Source of the DNA: Paracoccaceae bacterium
GTDB lineage: Bacteria > Pseudomonadota > Alphaproteobacteria > Rhodobacterales > Rhodobacteraceae
Direction of reading: 5' to 3'
Length of the DNA: 64,000 nucleotides
Assembly (NCBI GenBank): GCA_020622085.1
Contig: JAHRYM010000002.1
Location: 1,059,604 to 1,123,603 of the forward strand
In this document: positions 44,939 to 54,701 of the stretch, one piece after another
Layout: every line of letters begins with the position of its first letter
Numbering within the stretch: position 1 is the first letter of the stretch
Translations under genes and position numbers: made by a program
Notes under the pieces: generated by a model
What the model was told of the DNA's origin: nothing
The model's database searches: none
What the model saw: only the letters and a program-made list of their open reading frames with translations

Positions 44939-46281
44939 TGCGCCGCCTCCTCGCCACGTTCCATCAACCCGGTGACCGAAGCACGGCGGTCCAGCACCAG
45001 ATGCGCCGCCGCCATCACTTCATCCCCGGTGATTGAGGCCAAAATTCCCGGCCAATCCTCGATATCCCTGATCGTCAGCCCGATGGTCAGGCCTTCGCCA
45101 TACTTCATCGCCCGGCCATGGACGGAATCGCGGGAATAGACATCTGCCGCCTCAATCTGGGTCTTGATGCGGGCAAGCTGGTCCTTGTCGATGCCGGTCT
45201 TCAGGAAATCGGCCAGCACGCTGTCCACCTCGGCCTCGGCCGCCTCCAGCGTCACGCCTTCGGCGGGCACGACGCCCAGGTTGAAGGTAGTCTTGTCCAG
45301 CGACGTGCCGTCATAAGAGGCAAAGGTGGAAATCGCGGTCTTCGATCCGAACTGCATCGCCCGGCCCAGAACCGAGGTCTGGCCATTGCCACCCAGCGCC
45401 TCGGCCAGGATGGTCAGCGCGGCCGCTGTCCGCTGATCACCGGGGTTGCGCTCCGGCGCGAGGTAGCTGCGGCTCAGCATCGGCTGCGACACGCGCGGAT
45501 CCTGGTAGACAAGCGTCCGTTCTGCCAGCTGCGGCGGCTCGGTCACGCGATGGCGCGGCTTGATCGCGGGGCTGGGCTCAAGCGGGCCGTAATATTCCTC
45601 GGCCAGGGCCTTCACCTGCTCGGGGGTCACGTCGCCTGCAATGACCAGCGTTGCATCGTTGGGCGCATAGTAAAGCCGATACCAGTCCAGCGCGTCTTCG
45701 CGTGTCAGGCTTTCCATCTCGTGCCGCCAGCCGATGATCGGCGTGCCGTAGGGATGGTTGAGATACTGCGCCGCGCCGAGCTGTTCGTGGAAGATCGCGC
45801 CGGGATCGCTGTCGGTGCGCAGGTTGCGTTCCTCGATGATGACGTCGCGCTCGGTCTTCCAGTCGTTTTCGGTCAGCGAAAGGTTGCGCATCCGGTCCGC
45901 CTCCATCCGCATGATCAGCGGCAGGCGGTCGGCGGCGATGCTCTGGAAATAGGCGGTGTAGTCATAAGAGGTGAAGGCATTGTCCGACCCGCCATTCGCC
46001 TCGACCACGCGCGACAGCTCGCCGGGGGCCATGGTTTTCGTTCCCTTGAACATCAGGTGTTCCAGGTAATGCGCCACACCCGACTTGCCCCGCGCCTCGT
46101 CGGCCGACCCGGCCCGATACCAGACCATCTGCACGACCAACGGCGCGCGGTGGTCTTCCAGCACAACGACATCAAGGCCGTTCTTCAGCGTGAAGGTCGT
46201 GACATCCTCGGCTCTGGCAGAGAAAGCGATCAATGGTGCCAGGATGGCCGCAAGGGCGGTGCCGCAAAGCCAGTTCTTCAT
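44935..46281 (-). CDS. M16-family zinc metallopeptidase, catalytic partner
   Basis: A 448-residue periplasmic protease. The start at 46281 gives a clean signal peptide (MKNWLCGTALAAILAPLIAF, cleavage after SARA). It carries the inverted zinc motif HYLEH in GVAHYLEHLMFKGT and a downstream Glu region (EERNLRTDSDPGAIFHEQL). It resembles the PqqL/mitochondrial-processing-peptidase type. It is coupled to the zinc-less homologue downstream, suggesting a heterodimer that degrades or processes periplasmic peptides. AGGGGAA precedes the ATG. Confidence 0.92.
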   Translation of the reverse strand: MKNWLCGTALAAILAPLIAFSARAEDVTTFTLKNGLDVVVLEDHRAPLVVQMVWYRAGSADEARGKSGVAHYLEHLMFKGTKTMAPGELSRVVEANGGSDNAFTSYDYTAYFQSIAADRLPLIMRMEADRMRNLSLTENDWKTERDVIIEERNLRTDSDPGAIFHEQLGAAQYLNHPYGTPIIGWRHEMESLTREDALDWYRLYYAPNDATLVIAGDVTPEQVKALAEEYYGPLEPSPAIKPRHRVTEPPQLAERTLVYQDPRVSQPMLSRSYLAPERNPGDQRTAAALTILAEALGGNGQTSVLGRAMQFGSKTAISTFASYDGTSLDKTTFNLGVVPAEGVTLEAAEAEVDSVLADFLKTGIDKDQLARIKTQIEAADVYSRDSVHGRAMKYGEGLTIGLTIRDIEDWPGILASITGDEVMAAAHLVLDRRASVTGLMERGEEAAQ

Positions 46282-46403
46282 TCGCAATTTCCCCTTGTTC
46301 GGCCATAACCTGCCGGTGCAGTGCGCGCGCCGCAAGCCGCTCGCGCGGGGGATGACGGGGAAGTGACGCGCCGTAAGCGATACGGTGAAGATCCGCGCCG
46401 GGA

Positions 46404-46952
46404 TTACTTCTTGATCTTCTTCGGCTTGATACCCTTCGGGGGGGCGCCGACGTTGCGCGCGCCCGCCGACCGCCAGCGTTCCAGTTCGGCATGCTGGTCC
46501 AGCGATTGCGGCGCATAGGCCTTGAAATAGGTGTTGGTGCCGAAGATCCGCTCGAGCAGCTTCGAGTCGTTGCGGCGGCGATAGTCGAGATCCTCGGAGG
46601 CGAGTTGTCCACGGATCGCTCCATCGCGGCCTTCGCGGCTGGCATAGTTCACAAGCGCGCCGTCGCCCGCCGGCACGCCACCTGCGGCAAGCCGGGCCGG
46701 ATTGCCGCCCAGGGCCGCCACCGCATCCGCATCGGGCGTGGGGTCGGTGATGTTGCTGCCGCCGGGCGTCGGTTCGGGCAAAAGCGCCAGGTCTTGCGGG
46801 ATCTGGAGCGGCTTGGTCGGCAGGATCCCGAATTCGTCAGGCGCCCGTGACGAGGCGCGCAGGTTCATCAGCCGCGGATCCTCGCGCCCGCCGCAGGCCG
46901 ACAGCGCCAGAATCGACAGGGCCACCGCCCCGAGGAACCGCTTGCCTGCCAT
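46404..46952 (-). CDS. DUF3035 lipoprotein
   Basis: A 182-residue protein with a lipoprotein signal (ALSILALSAC, lipidated Cys20) and a DUF3035 body: LRASSRAPDEFGILPTKPLQIP followed by LPEPTPGG and a Tyr/Arg/Asp-rich C-terminal part ending in basic residues. The family is restricted to Rhodobacterales-like bacteria and has no known function. It sits directly after lspA, whose product would cut its signal peptide. Confidence 0.88.
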   Translation of the reverse strand: MAGKRFLGAVALSILALSACGGREDPRLMNLRASSRAPDEFGILPTKPLQIPQDLALLPEPTPGGSNITDPTPDADAVAALGGNPARLAAGGVPAGDGALVNYASREGRDGAIRGQLASEDLDYRRRNDSKLLERIFGTNTYFKAYAPQSLDQHAELERWRSAGARNVGAPPKGIKPKKIKK

Positions 46953-47007
46953 CAGAAACTCCCCTGCCCGTGCTTGGTGTCCGTCTTAGCGCATGTGACC
47001 GGGCGCG

Positions 47008-47481
47008 TCACGCGGCTTTCGCGGGGCGGCCCGTGTAGAACACCAGACCCAGCGCACCGGCGAATATCGCCACGTCGGCCACGTTGAAGGAATAGGGATT
47101 GTCGATCCCCGGCATCGACATGTTCAGGAAATCGGCCACCGCGCCATAGATCAGCCGGTCGATGACATTGCCCAATGCCCCGCCGATCAGCAGGCCGGCC
47201 GAAACCAGCACCCGTGGCTGATGCCGTTCGCGCCGGACCCAGAGCCAGACCCAGGCCGCAATGACCAGAGCCACCCCGATCAGGATCCAGCGCATGACAT
47301 CTGCGCCGCTTTGAAACAGGCCGAAGTTGATGCCCTGGTTCCAGGCCATGCGAAAATTGAGGAAGGGCGGGAAAACCCCGACCTCCTGCCGCTGGTCAAG
47401 CCGCATGACATGGACGACCAGATATTTGCTCAGCTGATCCAGCACGAAGATCGCCAGCGCGACCCGGTTCACAAGCGACAT
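47008..47481 (-). CDS. lspA: Lipoprotein signal peptidase (signal peptidase II)
   Basis: A 157-residue inner-membrane aspartic protease with four transmembrane segments. The catalytic Asp residues lie in GGALGNVIDRL and SFNVADVAI, with the conserved AWNQGINFG before them. The ATG at 47481 is favoured by the GAAGGGG upstream; a GTG six nt earlier is possible. It lies 10 nt after purH and 55 nt before the DUF3035 lipoprotein gene, all in one direction. Confidence 0.95.
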   Translation of the reverse strand: MSLVNRVALAIFVLDQLSKYLVVHVMRLDQRQEVGVFPPFLNFRMAWNQGINFGLFQSGADVMRWILIGVALVIAAWVWLWVRRERHQPRVLVSAGLLIGGALGNVIDRLIYGAVADFLNMSMPGIDNPYSFNVADVAIFAGALGLVFYTGRPAKAA

Positions 47482-47491
47482 GGGCACCCCT

Positions 47492-49105
47492 TCAGTGGCG
47501 AAAGTGGCGCTGGCCGGTAAAGACCATCGCCAGCCCCGCGCGGTTCGCGGCCTCGATCACCTCGTCGTCGCGCATCGACCCGCCCGGCTGGATGATCGCC
47601 GTCGCCCCCGCTTCGACCGCGGTCAGAAGCCCATCGGCAAAGGGGAAGAACGCGTCCGACGCCACGACCGAACCGCGCGTCAGCGGCGCGTGCAGGCCCA
47701 GCGCATGCGCCATGTCCTCGGCCTTGCGGGCGGCGATCCGGGTGCTGTCGACGCGGCTCATCTGGCCCGCGCCGATGCCCACGGTCGCGCCTTCGCGGGC
47801 GTAGACGATGGCGTTCGACTTCACATGCTTGGCCACCCGCCAGGCGAACAGCATGTCGGAAAGCTCGGTCTCGGTCGGGGTGCGGTCGGTCACGCAGCGC
47901 AGATCGCCTGCGCCGATGCGGCCCGCGTCACGGCCCTGCACCAGGAAACCGCCTGCGACCTGCCGGAAGGTCAGGCCTTTGGCGCGCGGGTCCGGCAGGC
48001 CACCCGTGGTCAGAAGGCGCAGGTTCTTCTTGGCCGCAAAGACCGCGCGGGCCTCGTCGCTGGCGTCGGGGGCGATGACGACTTCGGTGAAGATCTTGAC
48101 GATTTCTTCTGCGGTCACGGCATCCAGCGTCTGGTTCAGCGCCACGATGCCGCCAAAGGCCGAGGTCCGGTCGCAGTCGAAGGCGCGCTGGTAGGCTTCG
48201 GCCAGGCTGCCGCCCCAGGCCACGCCGCAGGGATTGGCGTGCTTGATGATCGCGCAGGCCGGGCCATCGGCGGGGTCGAATTCCGCCACCAGTTCAAAAG
48301 CGGCGTCGGTGTCGTTGATGTTGTTGTAGGACAGTTCCTTGCCCTGGTGCTGCGTCGCGGTCGCCACTCCGCACCGGTTCGTGCCATCGGTGTAGAAAGC
48401 CGCCGCCTGATGCGGGTTTTCGCCGTAGCGGAGCGGCTGCGCCAGCACGCCGGCAAAGGCGCGGTGGCGCGGGGTGTCCACGCCGATTGCCGTCGCCATC
48501 CAGGTCGATACCGCCGCGTCATAGGCCGCCGTGCGGGCATAGGCCGCCTGCGCCATCTTCCGGCGGAAGGCGCGGGTGGTCTTGCCGCCGTTCGCCGCCA
48601 GCTCTTCCAGCAGCGCATCGTAGTCGGCGGGATCGACCATCACCGTCACATAGCCGTGGTTCTTGGCCGCCGCGCGGATCATCGCCGGGCCGCCGATGTC
48701 GATATTCTCGACCGAGGTCGCGTAATCGGCGCCCTTGGCCACGGTTTCCTCGAAGGGATAAAGGTTCACGATCAGCAGGTCGATCGCGCCAATCCCGTGA
48801 TCGGCCATCGACTTCACATGCGCCGGATCATCCCGCAGCGCCAGAAGCCCGCCATGCACCGCCGGGTGCAGCGTCTTGACGCGCCCATCCATCATTTCCG
48901 GAAAGCCCGTCACATCGGCCACGTCGCGGACTTGCAACCCTGCATCCCGCAGCATCTGCGAGGTGCCGCCCGTCGACAGAAGTTCGACCCCGCGCGCGGC
49001 CAGCGCCTTGGCCAGCGGCAGCAGGCCGGACTTGTCAGAGACCGAGATCAGCGCACGGGCCAGCGGTTGCAGATCGGCGGCTTCGGTCTTGGGCGCGGTG
49101 ATCAT
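47492..49105 (-). CDS. purH: Bifunctional AICAR formyltransferase/IMP cyclohydrolase
   Basis: A 537-residue enzyme for the last two steps of IMP synthesis. The N-terminal cyclohydrolase (MGS-like) shows [23 protein letters not shown] and [13 protein letters not shown]. The C-terminal transformylase shows [14 protein letters not shown], the [11 protein letters not shown] active-site loop and [10 protein letters not shown]. It starts a minus-strand set with lspA downstream and has the heparinase-like gene 30 nt upstream. Confidence 0.97.
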   Translation of the reverse strand: MITAPKTEAADLQPLARALISVSDKSGLLPLAKALAARGVELLSTGGTSQMLRDAGLQVRDVADVTGFPEMMDGRVKTLHPAVHGGLLALRDDPAHVKSMADHGIGAIDLLIVNLYPFEETVAKGADYATSVENIDIGGPAMIRAAAKNHGYVTVMVDPADYDALLEELAANGGKTTRAFRRKMAQAAYARTAAYDAAVSTWMATAIGVDTPRHRAFAGVLAQPLRYGENPHQAAAFYTDGTNRCGVATATQHQGKELSYNNINDTDAAFELVAEFDPADGPACAIIKHANPCGVAWGGSLAEAYQRAFDCDRTSAFGGIVALNQTLDAVTAEEIVKIFTEVVIAPDASDEARAVFAAKKNLRLLTTGGLPDPRAKGLTFRQVAGGFLVQGRDAGRIGAGDLRCVTDRTPTETELSDMLFAWRVAKHVKSNAIVYAREGATVGIGAGQMSRVDSTRIAARKAEDMAHALGLHAPLTRGSVVASDAFFPFADGLLTAVEAGATAIIQPGGSMRDDEVIEAANRAGLAMVFTGQRHFRH

Positions 49106-49135
49106 CGGGCATCTCCTGTGTCTGGTCCGGGCGGG

Positions 49136-50860
49136 CTACTTGCCGTCGCTCGCCGGCGCGGTATCGCGGATGGTCGTGGGGGTATCCTGTGCCTTCGCCA
49201 AGGTCCAGCCAATGTGGCAGGCATAGTCGCGGATGATGCCGGTCAGGATCACCTGCCGTGTGGGCCTGGGGCGCGGGCGGCCCGATTCCAGATAGGCCGA
49301 GGTGCCAAGCAGCATCGATTCGGTTCCGCCCGTGGGCCGCAGGATCCAGATCTCGCCGCTTTTCAGCGCCATCGACACCGCGGTGCCGCCCAGATCCAGC
49401 GTCGCGTCGACATCGGGGTGCAGATGGAACCGGACCTCGACCGTCATTTCCTGCCGCGACTTCGCAAAGACCGCATCCAGCCGCGCCCGATCCGCCGCCG
49501 ACATGGCGCCCAGCGTATCCTCGCCGATCAGCGTCCGACCATCGAGTGTCAGGCGCAATTCGCGGCCGTGTATCAGGCCATGCGTGCGTTCATAGCCGTC
49601 GTGCCCCGCGACCAGCCGCAGCCCTTCGACGTCGGTTTCCTGCTGCGCCCAGACCAGACCCGGAACCTCGGTCATCAGCCCAGCATGACGTCCCCGTGCC
49701 CCCAGCCGGGACGAGGAAATCCCGCGCAGCATGGCGGTGGAATGGGACGGCGTCGCGCGCCCCGCCCGCTGCCAGTCCTGCCCGAAGCCGACGCCCGATC
49801 CGCAACTGACGATGACCGGACGCCGCCCGGATGTCAGTTCGAACGCCAGCGTCGAGGCATGGGCGTTTTCCGAAGTCCGGCCCTTGGGCGGGGCGGCGCA
49901 ATCGACGATGACGGTGGTCCGCCCCGCCGCCAGCCGCGCAAAGCCCATCGCCAGCCCCGGCGCGGTGGTGGCGCGCCCCGGCGCCTGCGCCAAAGCCTGG
50001 TCCAGCCGCCCTTCGGTCCCGCGCCCGCCGCCGTGGAACCGCGCAAGACCGCCATCGGCATGGCGCAGCGCCCTGAGCACATGCGAGATGCGTTCAAGCG
50101 CCGCCAGATGGTCGGGGTGCGGGCTGCGCCCGGCCTCGGAAATCGCCGCCGTCGCCCAGGTAAGCAGGGTGAAGATTTCCAGCAACTCCTCCGGGTTGCG
50201 TGACGGGATCGCGCCTTCGGCGTCGATGATGCGCGCCGCCTCGGTTCCCAGCGCCTCGATCACCGAAGGGATCTGCGGCTCGAACCCGCGCAGCGCCAGA
50301 ACCGCGTGCAAAAGCCCCGTCAGCGCCTCGATCCGCGGCCGACCCGCGGGGGCCGAGCGCCAGCGGCGCATCAGATACCGGGCCTGATGGGCCAGGGCCG
50401 CGAAATAACGATCAGACGCGGCGCGGTCCCGTCCGGTCAGCAAAAGCGTCGAATGGTTGATCCAGCGCATCAGCCGCCGCCCGGTCAGATCCGGTCGCCA
50501 GCCGGGGCCGCGGCCGGTGCCGTAAAGATCGAGCCATTCCCAGCTCCAGCCTTGCGCACGGGTCCGCGCCCGGGGATCGCCCACCGCCGCCAGATCATCG
50601 AGCCACAGAAAACCGTGCAGATCGGCATCAAGCTGCGGATCGGGAATCGGCAAGGACCAGATCGAGGTCTCCTTCGCCTCGACCGTGAAGCCCGCGAACT
50701 GGAACTGCCCGGCGATCAGCTGCCGCCCGCGCGCGAAACTGCCCATGATCCGCGGTTCCGGGGGGGCCACAAAGCCGGTCTCACTCGCGCGCCGCGCCGC
50801 AAGCCGGGCGTGCAAACGCTCGACCAACCGCCCGCCCGCCATGTTCGTGGACCGCGCCAT
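49136..50860 (-). CDS. Heparinase II/III-family protein
   Basis: A 574-residue protein with an alpha/alpha toroid half (residues about 60-300, WSWEWLDLYGTGRGPGWRPDLTGRR) and a C-terminal beta-sandwich half (residues about 320-560, RLAAGRTTVIVDCAAPPKG, PSHSTAMLRG). The family includes polysaccharide lyases, but these Rhodobacterales members, fixed between rsmB and purH, are uncharacterised, and no secretion signal is seen. AGGGACAGG precedes the ATG. A role in uronic-acid glycan turnover is only a guess. Confidence 0.8.
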   Translation of the reverse strand: MARSTNMAGGRLVERLHARLAARRASETGFVAPPEPRIMGSFARGRQLIAGQFQFAGFTVEAKETSIWSLPIPDPQLDADLHGFLWLDDLAAVGDPRARTRAQGWSWEWLDLYGTGRGPGWRPDLTGRRLMRWINHSTLLLTGRDRAASDRYFAALAHQARYLMRRWRSAPAGRPRIEALTGLLHAVLALRGFEPQIPSVIEALGTEAARIIDAEGAIPSRNPEELLEIFTLLTWATAAISEAGRSPHPDHLAALERISHVLRALRHADGGLARFHGGGRGTEGRLDQALAQAPGRATTAPGLAMGFARLAAGRTTVIVDCAAPPKGRTSENAHASTLAFELTSGRRPVIVSCGSGVGFGQDWQRAGRATPSHSTAMLRGISSSRLGARGRHAGLMTEVPGLVWAQQETDVEGLRLVAGHDGYERTHGLIHGRELRLTLDGRTLIGEDTLGAMSAADRARLDAVFAKSRQEMTVEVRFHLHPDVDATLDLGGTAVSMALKSGEIWILRPTGGTESMLLGTSAYLESGRPRPRPTRQVILTGIIRDYACHIGWTLAKAQDTPTTIRDTAPASDGK

Positions 50861-50982
50861 CCTGTCCCTTGCCGTTTCATCTGCCTGCCCGCCGACCGCC
50901 CGGGTGTGTCCCCGTCAATCAGGGGATCGCGGCCCGCGCGCACCATAAGGGCCTGGGCCGCGCAAGTCATTTCAAAAGGATT

Positions 50983-52293
50983 TCAGCCAAGTTTGCGCAA
51001 GGCCGCGATGAAAAACCCGTCCATTCCGCCGATATCGGACCAATAATCGGGGCGAAGGCGCAAACCGCCCTCGGGCCCGATCCAGTCGGGCGCGATGCCC
51101 GGCAGGTTCAGCGCCGCGGTATCAACCACCAGTCCCGGGTGGCGTTCCAGCACCGCGGTCAGTTGCGATTCGCCCTCGGCCGGCAGGAGCGAGCAGGTGC
51201 AGTAGACGATCCGCCCGCCGGCCCGCGTCAGCGCAACGGCCCGGTCCAGAAGCGCCGCCTGCGTGGCCGCCAGACCCGCCAGCATACCGCCATCGCGGAT
51301 CAGCGGCAGTTCCGGGTGGCGGCGGATGGTGCCGGTGGCCGAACAGGGCGCATCCAGCAGAACCGCATCGAAAGGGCCACCATCCCAGGTCAGCACATCG
51401 GCGGCGACGACCTCGGCCTGAAGCTGGCAGCGCGACAGGTTCTGGCGCAGCCGGTCAAGCCGCTGGTCCGACAGATCGACCGCCGTGACTTTCGCGCCCG
51501 AAGCCGCCAGTTGCAGCGTCTTGCCGCCCGGTGCCGCGCAAAGATCGGCAACCCTTTCACCGGGGGCAACATGCAGGGCCCGCGCGGCGACAGCAGCCGC
51601 CGCATCCTGCACCCACCACGCGCCTTCCGCATAGCCCGGAAGTTCGGTCAATCGCCCGGCCGTGGCCAGCCGGACGCTTCCGGTCGGCAGCAATGTGCCG
51701 CCCAGCGCAACGGACAAGGCCGTGCCGTCTCCCGATTTCGGCGTAAGGTCGATGGGCGGCTGGTTTACCTGCACCGCCTCGATGGCCTGCACGGCGGGCT
51801 TGCCCCAGGCCTCGATCAGGCGACGACGCAGCCAGGGCGCCAATGGCGGCGGCGGCAGGGCGGCAAAGACCTCGGGCGGGGTTTCCGCCACCCGGCGCAG
51901 CACCGCGTTGACCATGCCGGTAAACGGTTCGGCCCTTGGCCCCGCCGCGCGGGTCAGCGCGACGGCCGAGTGCACGACACCATGCGCCGCCGCCCGGTCC
52001 ATCAGCATCTCGACGACGGCAAGCCGCAGCAGCAGCAGGATGTCGTCCGGCGGGGCCTTGCGCAAAAGCGGCTTCAGCACCGTATCCGCGCGGCCAAGGT
52101 TGCGCAGCACCGTCAGCGCCAGCCGCTGTGCCCGCGCCCGGTCGGGGGCGGACAGGGCAGCGATTTCCGGTCCGGTCAACTGATCCGCGATGATCTGCTT
52201 TTCCGCCAGAACCCCGGCCAGCAGGCTCAGCGCCGCGCGCCGTGCGCTGTCTTCCGGGCCGCCGGATTTTCGGGCTGTGTCGCGCGGTGCCAT
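50983..52293 (-). CDS. rsmB: 16S rRNA (cytosine-967-C5)-methyltransferase RsmB
   Basis: A 436-residue RNA methyltransferase with an N-terminal NusB-like RNA-binding domain (residues about 15-140) and a C-terminal Rossmann methyltransferase: VADLCAAPGGKTLQLA for SAM, the DAPCSATGTIRRHPE motif IV Cys and the YCTCSLLPAEGE motif VI Cys. AAGGATAGG precedes the ATG. It is divergent from the DUF1674 gene. Confidence 0.94.
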   Translation of the reverse strand: MAPRDTARKSGGPEDSARRAALSLLAGVLAEKQIIADQLTGPEIAALSAPDRARAQRLALTVLRNLGRADTVLKPLLRKAPPDDILLLLRLAVVEMLMDRAAAHGVVHSAVALTRAAGPRAEPFTGMVNAVLRRVAETPPEVFAALPPPPLAPWLRRRLIEAWGKPAVQAIEAVQVNQPPIDLTPKSGDGTALSVALGGTLLPTGSVRLATAGRLTELPGYAEGAWWVQDAAAAVAARALHVAPGERVADLCAAPGGKTLQLAASGAKVTAVDLSDQRLDRLRQNLSRCQLQAEVVAADVLTWDGGPFDAVLLDAPCSATGTIRRHPELPLIRDGGMLAGLAATQAALLDRAVALTRAGGRIVYCTCSLLPAEGESQLTAVLERHPGLVVDTAALNLPGIAPDWIGPEGGLRLRPDYWSDIGGMDGFFIAALRKLG

Positions 52294-52369
52294 CGCCTAT
52301 CCTTGTTGCGCCTGCCCGCCCCCCGTATATCAGGCCTGAACCCCGGACAAGCGACCAAGGAGGCCCGCA

Positions 52370-52570
52370 ATGGCCGAGACCGCCCCAGACCCCGCCGAAC
52401 CCGCCCGCGACGACCTGCCCCCCGCCGCCCGCCGCGCGCTGGCCGAAGCCGCCGAGCGCCGCAAGGCCGCGAAGGCGCAGGCCCTGCCGCCGGAACTGGG
52501 CGGGCGCGACGGGCCAGAACCAGTGCGTTACGGCGACTGGGAAAAGAAGGGCCTTGCCGTTGATTTCTGA
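52370..52570 (+). CDS. DUF1674 (SDHAF4-like) small protein
   Basis: A 66-residue protein ending in the family signature GGRDGPEPVRYGDWEKKG.A.DF, shared with the mitochondrial succinate dehydrogenase assembly factor 4. The first half is Ala/Pro/Glu-rich and probably disordered. AAGGAGG lies before the ATG. It probably aids assembly or protection of the flavinylated SdhA subunit. No sdh genes are near. Confidence 0.88.
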   Translation: MAETAPDPAEPARDDLPPAARRALAEAAERRKAAKAQALPPELGGRDGPEPVRYGDWEKKGLAVDF

Positions 52571-52580
52571 ACGCCCGGGC

Positions 52581-53402
52581 CTAAAGGCCCAGCACATCCA
52601 TCATGTCATATTCGCCGGGCTTCCTGTCCTGGCCCCAAAGCGCGGCCTTCAGCGCGCCGCGCGCGAAAATCGCCCGGTCCGTTGCCAGATGGCGCAGCAC
52701 GATGCGTTCGCCCGCTGTGGCAAAGATCACGTCGTGTTCGCCCACCACATCGCCTCCCCGGATCGAGGCAAATCCGATATCGCCCCGCTTGCGTGCCCCG
52801 GTGATGCCATCACGCCCAGCGTCGCGGTGATCGGCCAGCACGATGCCCCGGCCTGCCGCCGCCGCATCGCCCAACATCAGCGCGGTGCCCGAGGGCGCGT
52901 CGACCTTCATGCGGTGATGCGCCTCGACGATCTCGATGTCCCAGTCCTCGTCAAGCGCCCTCGCCACCTGCTGCGTGAGGCGCGCCAGCAGGTTGACGCC
53001 AAGGCTCATGTTGCCGGCGCGAACGATCACCGCGTGGCGGCTGGCCGCGTGGATCGCTGTCAGGTGACGGTCTTCAAGCCCGGTGGTGCCGATGACATGG
53101 ACGGCCCGCGCCTGCGCGGCCAGCGCCGCGAATTCCACCGTGGCATCCGGTGCGGTGAAGTCGATCACCGCCTGCGCCTGCGCGAAAGCCTCCAGCGGGT
53201 CGTCGGTGACAGTGACGCCCATCTTCGCTGCGCCTTGTGCCACACCCAGATCCTGCCCGACCCAGTCGTGCCCCTTGCGCTCGACCGCGCCCACCAGCCG
53301 GGCCTTGTCCGAGCCTGCGACGATCTGTGCCAGCATCCTTCCCATGCGGCCCGAGGCGCCGGTGATCACGATTCCGGGAAGTTGGTCCTTCGCTTGGGTC
53401 AT
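52581..53402 (-). CDS. dapB: 4-hydroxy-tetrahydrodipicolinate reductase
   Basis: A 273-residue NAD(P)H enzyme of the diaminopimelate/lysine pathway. It shows the Rossmann motif [32 protein letters not shown], and the catalytic [16 protein letters not shown] signature with its His-His pair and Lys. It converges on the DUF1674 gene 10 nt away, with a small GGGCC-TAAA-GGCCC hairpin at the junction, and is divergent from rbfA. Confidence 0.97.
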   Translation of the reverse strand: MTQAKDQLPGIVITGASGRMGRMLAQIVAGSDKARLVGAVERKGHDWVGQDLGVAQGAAKMGVTVTDDPLEAFAQAQAVIDFTAPDATVEFAALAAQARAVHVIGTTGLEDRHLTAIHAASRHAVIVRAGNMSLGVNLLARLTQQVARALDEDWDIEIVEAHHRMKVDAPSGTALMLGDAAAAGRGIVLADHRDAGRDGITGARKRGDIGFASIRGGDVVGEHDVIFATAGERIVLRHLATDRAIFARGALKAALWGQDRKPGEYDMMDVLGL

Positions 53403-53500
53403 GGCTCTTGGTCCTTCATCTGGTCATTTCCGTTTAGCCGCTTGGCCCGCCGTGGCAAAGCCCCGTTGCGGGCGGGGCGCGACTGGCCTAAATCGGTGCC

Positions 53501-53956
53501 ATGGCATCCTACCGATCTTCTCAGGGCTCCGGCCCGTCGCAGCGGCAGCTTCGCGTTGGCGAACTGATCCGGCGCACGCTTTCGGATGTGCTGTCGCGCG
53601 GCGACGTGCACGACCCGGACTTGAACCGAATCTCGATTACCGTGGGCGAGGTGCGGCTTTCGAACGACCTCAAGGTGGCAACGGCCTATGTCCTGCCCCT
53701 TGGCGGGTTGCACGCCCAGGAGGCACTGGCGGCGCTGCGCCGCAACAAGGGCGAGCTGAGGCATCTGGTCTCACGGGATCTCACGCTCAAATTCGCCCCC
53801 GAGCTTCGGTTCGTGCTGGATGAGACCTTCGACCGGCTGGATGACACGCGGCGGCTGTTCGCGGATGAACGGGTGCAGCGCGACATCCGCAAGGGCGCGG
53901 AGCCAGAGGGCGACGGCGATGAGGACGCGGCGGGCGATGACTCCGATCAGGGCTAG
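53501..53956 (+). CDS. rbfA: Ribosome-binding factor A
   Basis: A 151-residue KH-like protein needed for late 30S maturation and 16S 5'-end processing. It shows [41 protein letters not shown] and the [11 protein letters not shown] ending of the family core; the last 25 residues are an acidic tail ([12 protein letters not shown]). Its 3' end overlaps the phosphodiester glycosidase gene by 20 nt in a different frame, and truB follows, giving an rbfA-X-truB operon. Confidence 0.95.
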   Translation: MASYRSSQGSGPSQRQLRVGELIRRTLSDVLSRGDVHDPDLNRISITVGEVRLSNDLKVATAYVLPLGGLHAQEALAALRRNKGELRHLVSRDLTLKFAPELRFVLDETFDRLDDTRRLFADERVQRDIRKGAEPEGDGDEDAAGDDSDQG

Positions 53957-54686
53957 CCTCGTCGGGCTGATGCTGCTGGCGACGCCGGCAACCGGGGCAT
54001 CGAAGGACACCGTCAGTTGCCGGCCGATGATGTTCGAAGGCATAGGCTATGTGCTTTGCGACGTTGATGCCGGCCAGGATCTGCGGCTCTGGTTGCGGGA
54101 TGGCGAAGGATCCCCCATCGGCACCTTCAGCCGGCTGAAAGCGACCGTTGAAACCGAAGGGCGGCATCTGGTCTTTGCGATGAATGCGGGCATGTATCAC
54201 CCGGATCGCCGTCCGGTTGGTCTTTATGTCGAGAACGGGGCCGAGCTGTCGCCGCTGGTCCATTCGCGGGGCGGCGGCAACTTCGGTCTGGCGCCGAACG
54301 GGGTGTTCTGCATGACCAGGGACCGTTTTGCCGTGATCGAGACCGGACGGTTCGAGCGCAACCGGCCAGATTGCCTTTTTGCCACGCAGTCGGGGCCGAT
54401 GCTGGTCATCGACGGCGAACTGCACCCGCGGTTCCTGGAAAAATCCGACAGCACCTATATCCGCAACGGCGTCGGCGTCAGTGCCGATGGCAAGCACGCG
54501 GTCTTTGCGATTTCCGATGGCGCGGTGAACTTCCACACCTTCGCGCGGCTGTTCCGCGATGCCTTGGACATGCCGCAGGCGCTGTATTTCGATGGCAGCA
54601 TCTCGCGGCTTTACGCGCCCGAACTGGGCCGCGACGATCTGGGCTTTCCGCTGGGGCCGATGATCGGCCTTGTTGCGCCCAACTAG
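53937..54686 (+). CDS. Phosphodiester glycosidase (NAGPA-domain) family protein
   Basis: A 249-residue protein with a short signal peptide ([16 protein letters not shown]) and the NAGPA fold: [60 protein letters not shown] and the [17 protein letters not shown]-terminal block. Mammalian NAGPA uncovers mannose-6-phosphate tags; bacterial members act on sugar phosphodiesters such as teichoic acid or glycan polymers. It is exported by prediction, yet sits between the cytosolic RNA genes rbfA (20-nt overlap) and truB (15-nt gap). Confidence 0.85.
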   Translation: MTPIRASLVGLMLLATPATGASKDTVSCRPMMFEGIGYVLCDVDAGQDLRLWLRDGEGSPIGTFSRLKATVETEGRHLVFAMNAGMYHPDRRPVGLYVENGAELSPLVHSRGGGNFGLAPNGVFCMTRDRFAVIETGRFERNRPDCLFATQSGPMLVIDGELHPRFLEKSDSTYIRNGVGVSADGKHAVFAISDGAVNFHTFARLFRDALDMPQALYFDGSISRLYAPELGRDDLGFPLGPMIGLVAPN

Positions 54687-54701
54687 ACGAACGGACACGA
54701 C

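Noticed and set aside
43322..45139. 605-codon plus-strand open frame opposite mutL and the M16 genes
   Set aside because: Mirror frame with no motifs; both genes on the other strand are certain.
47480..50203. 907-codon plus-strand open frame opposite purH and the heparinase-like gene
   Set aside because: Antisense artefact of G+C-rich codons; composition is unlike a protein and it crosses a gene boundary.
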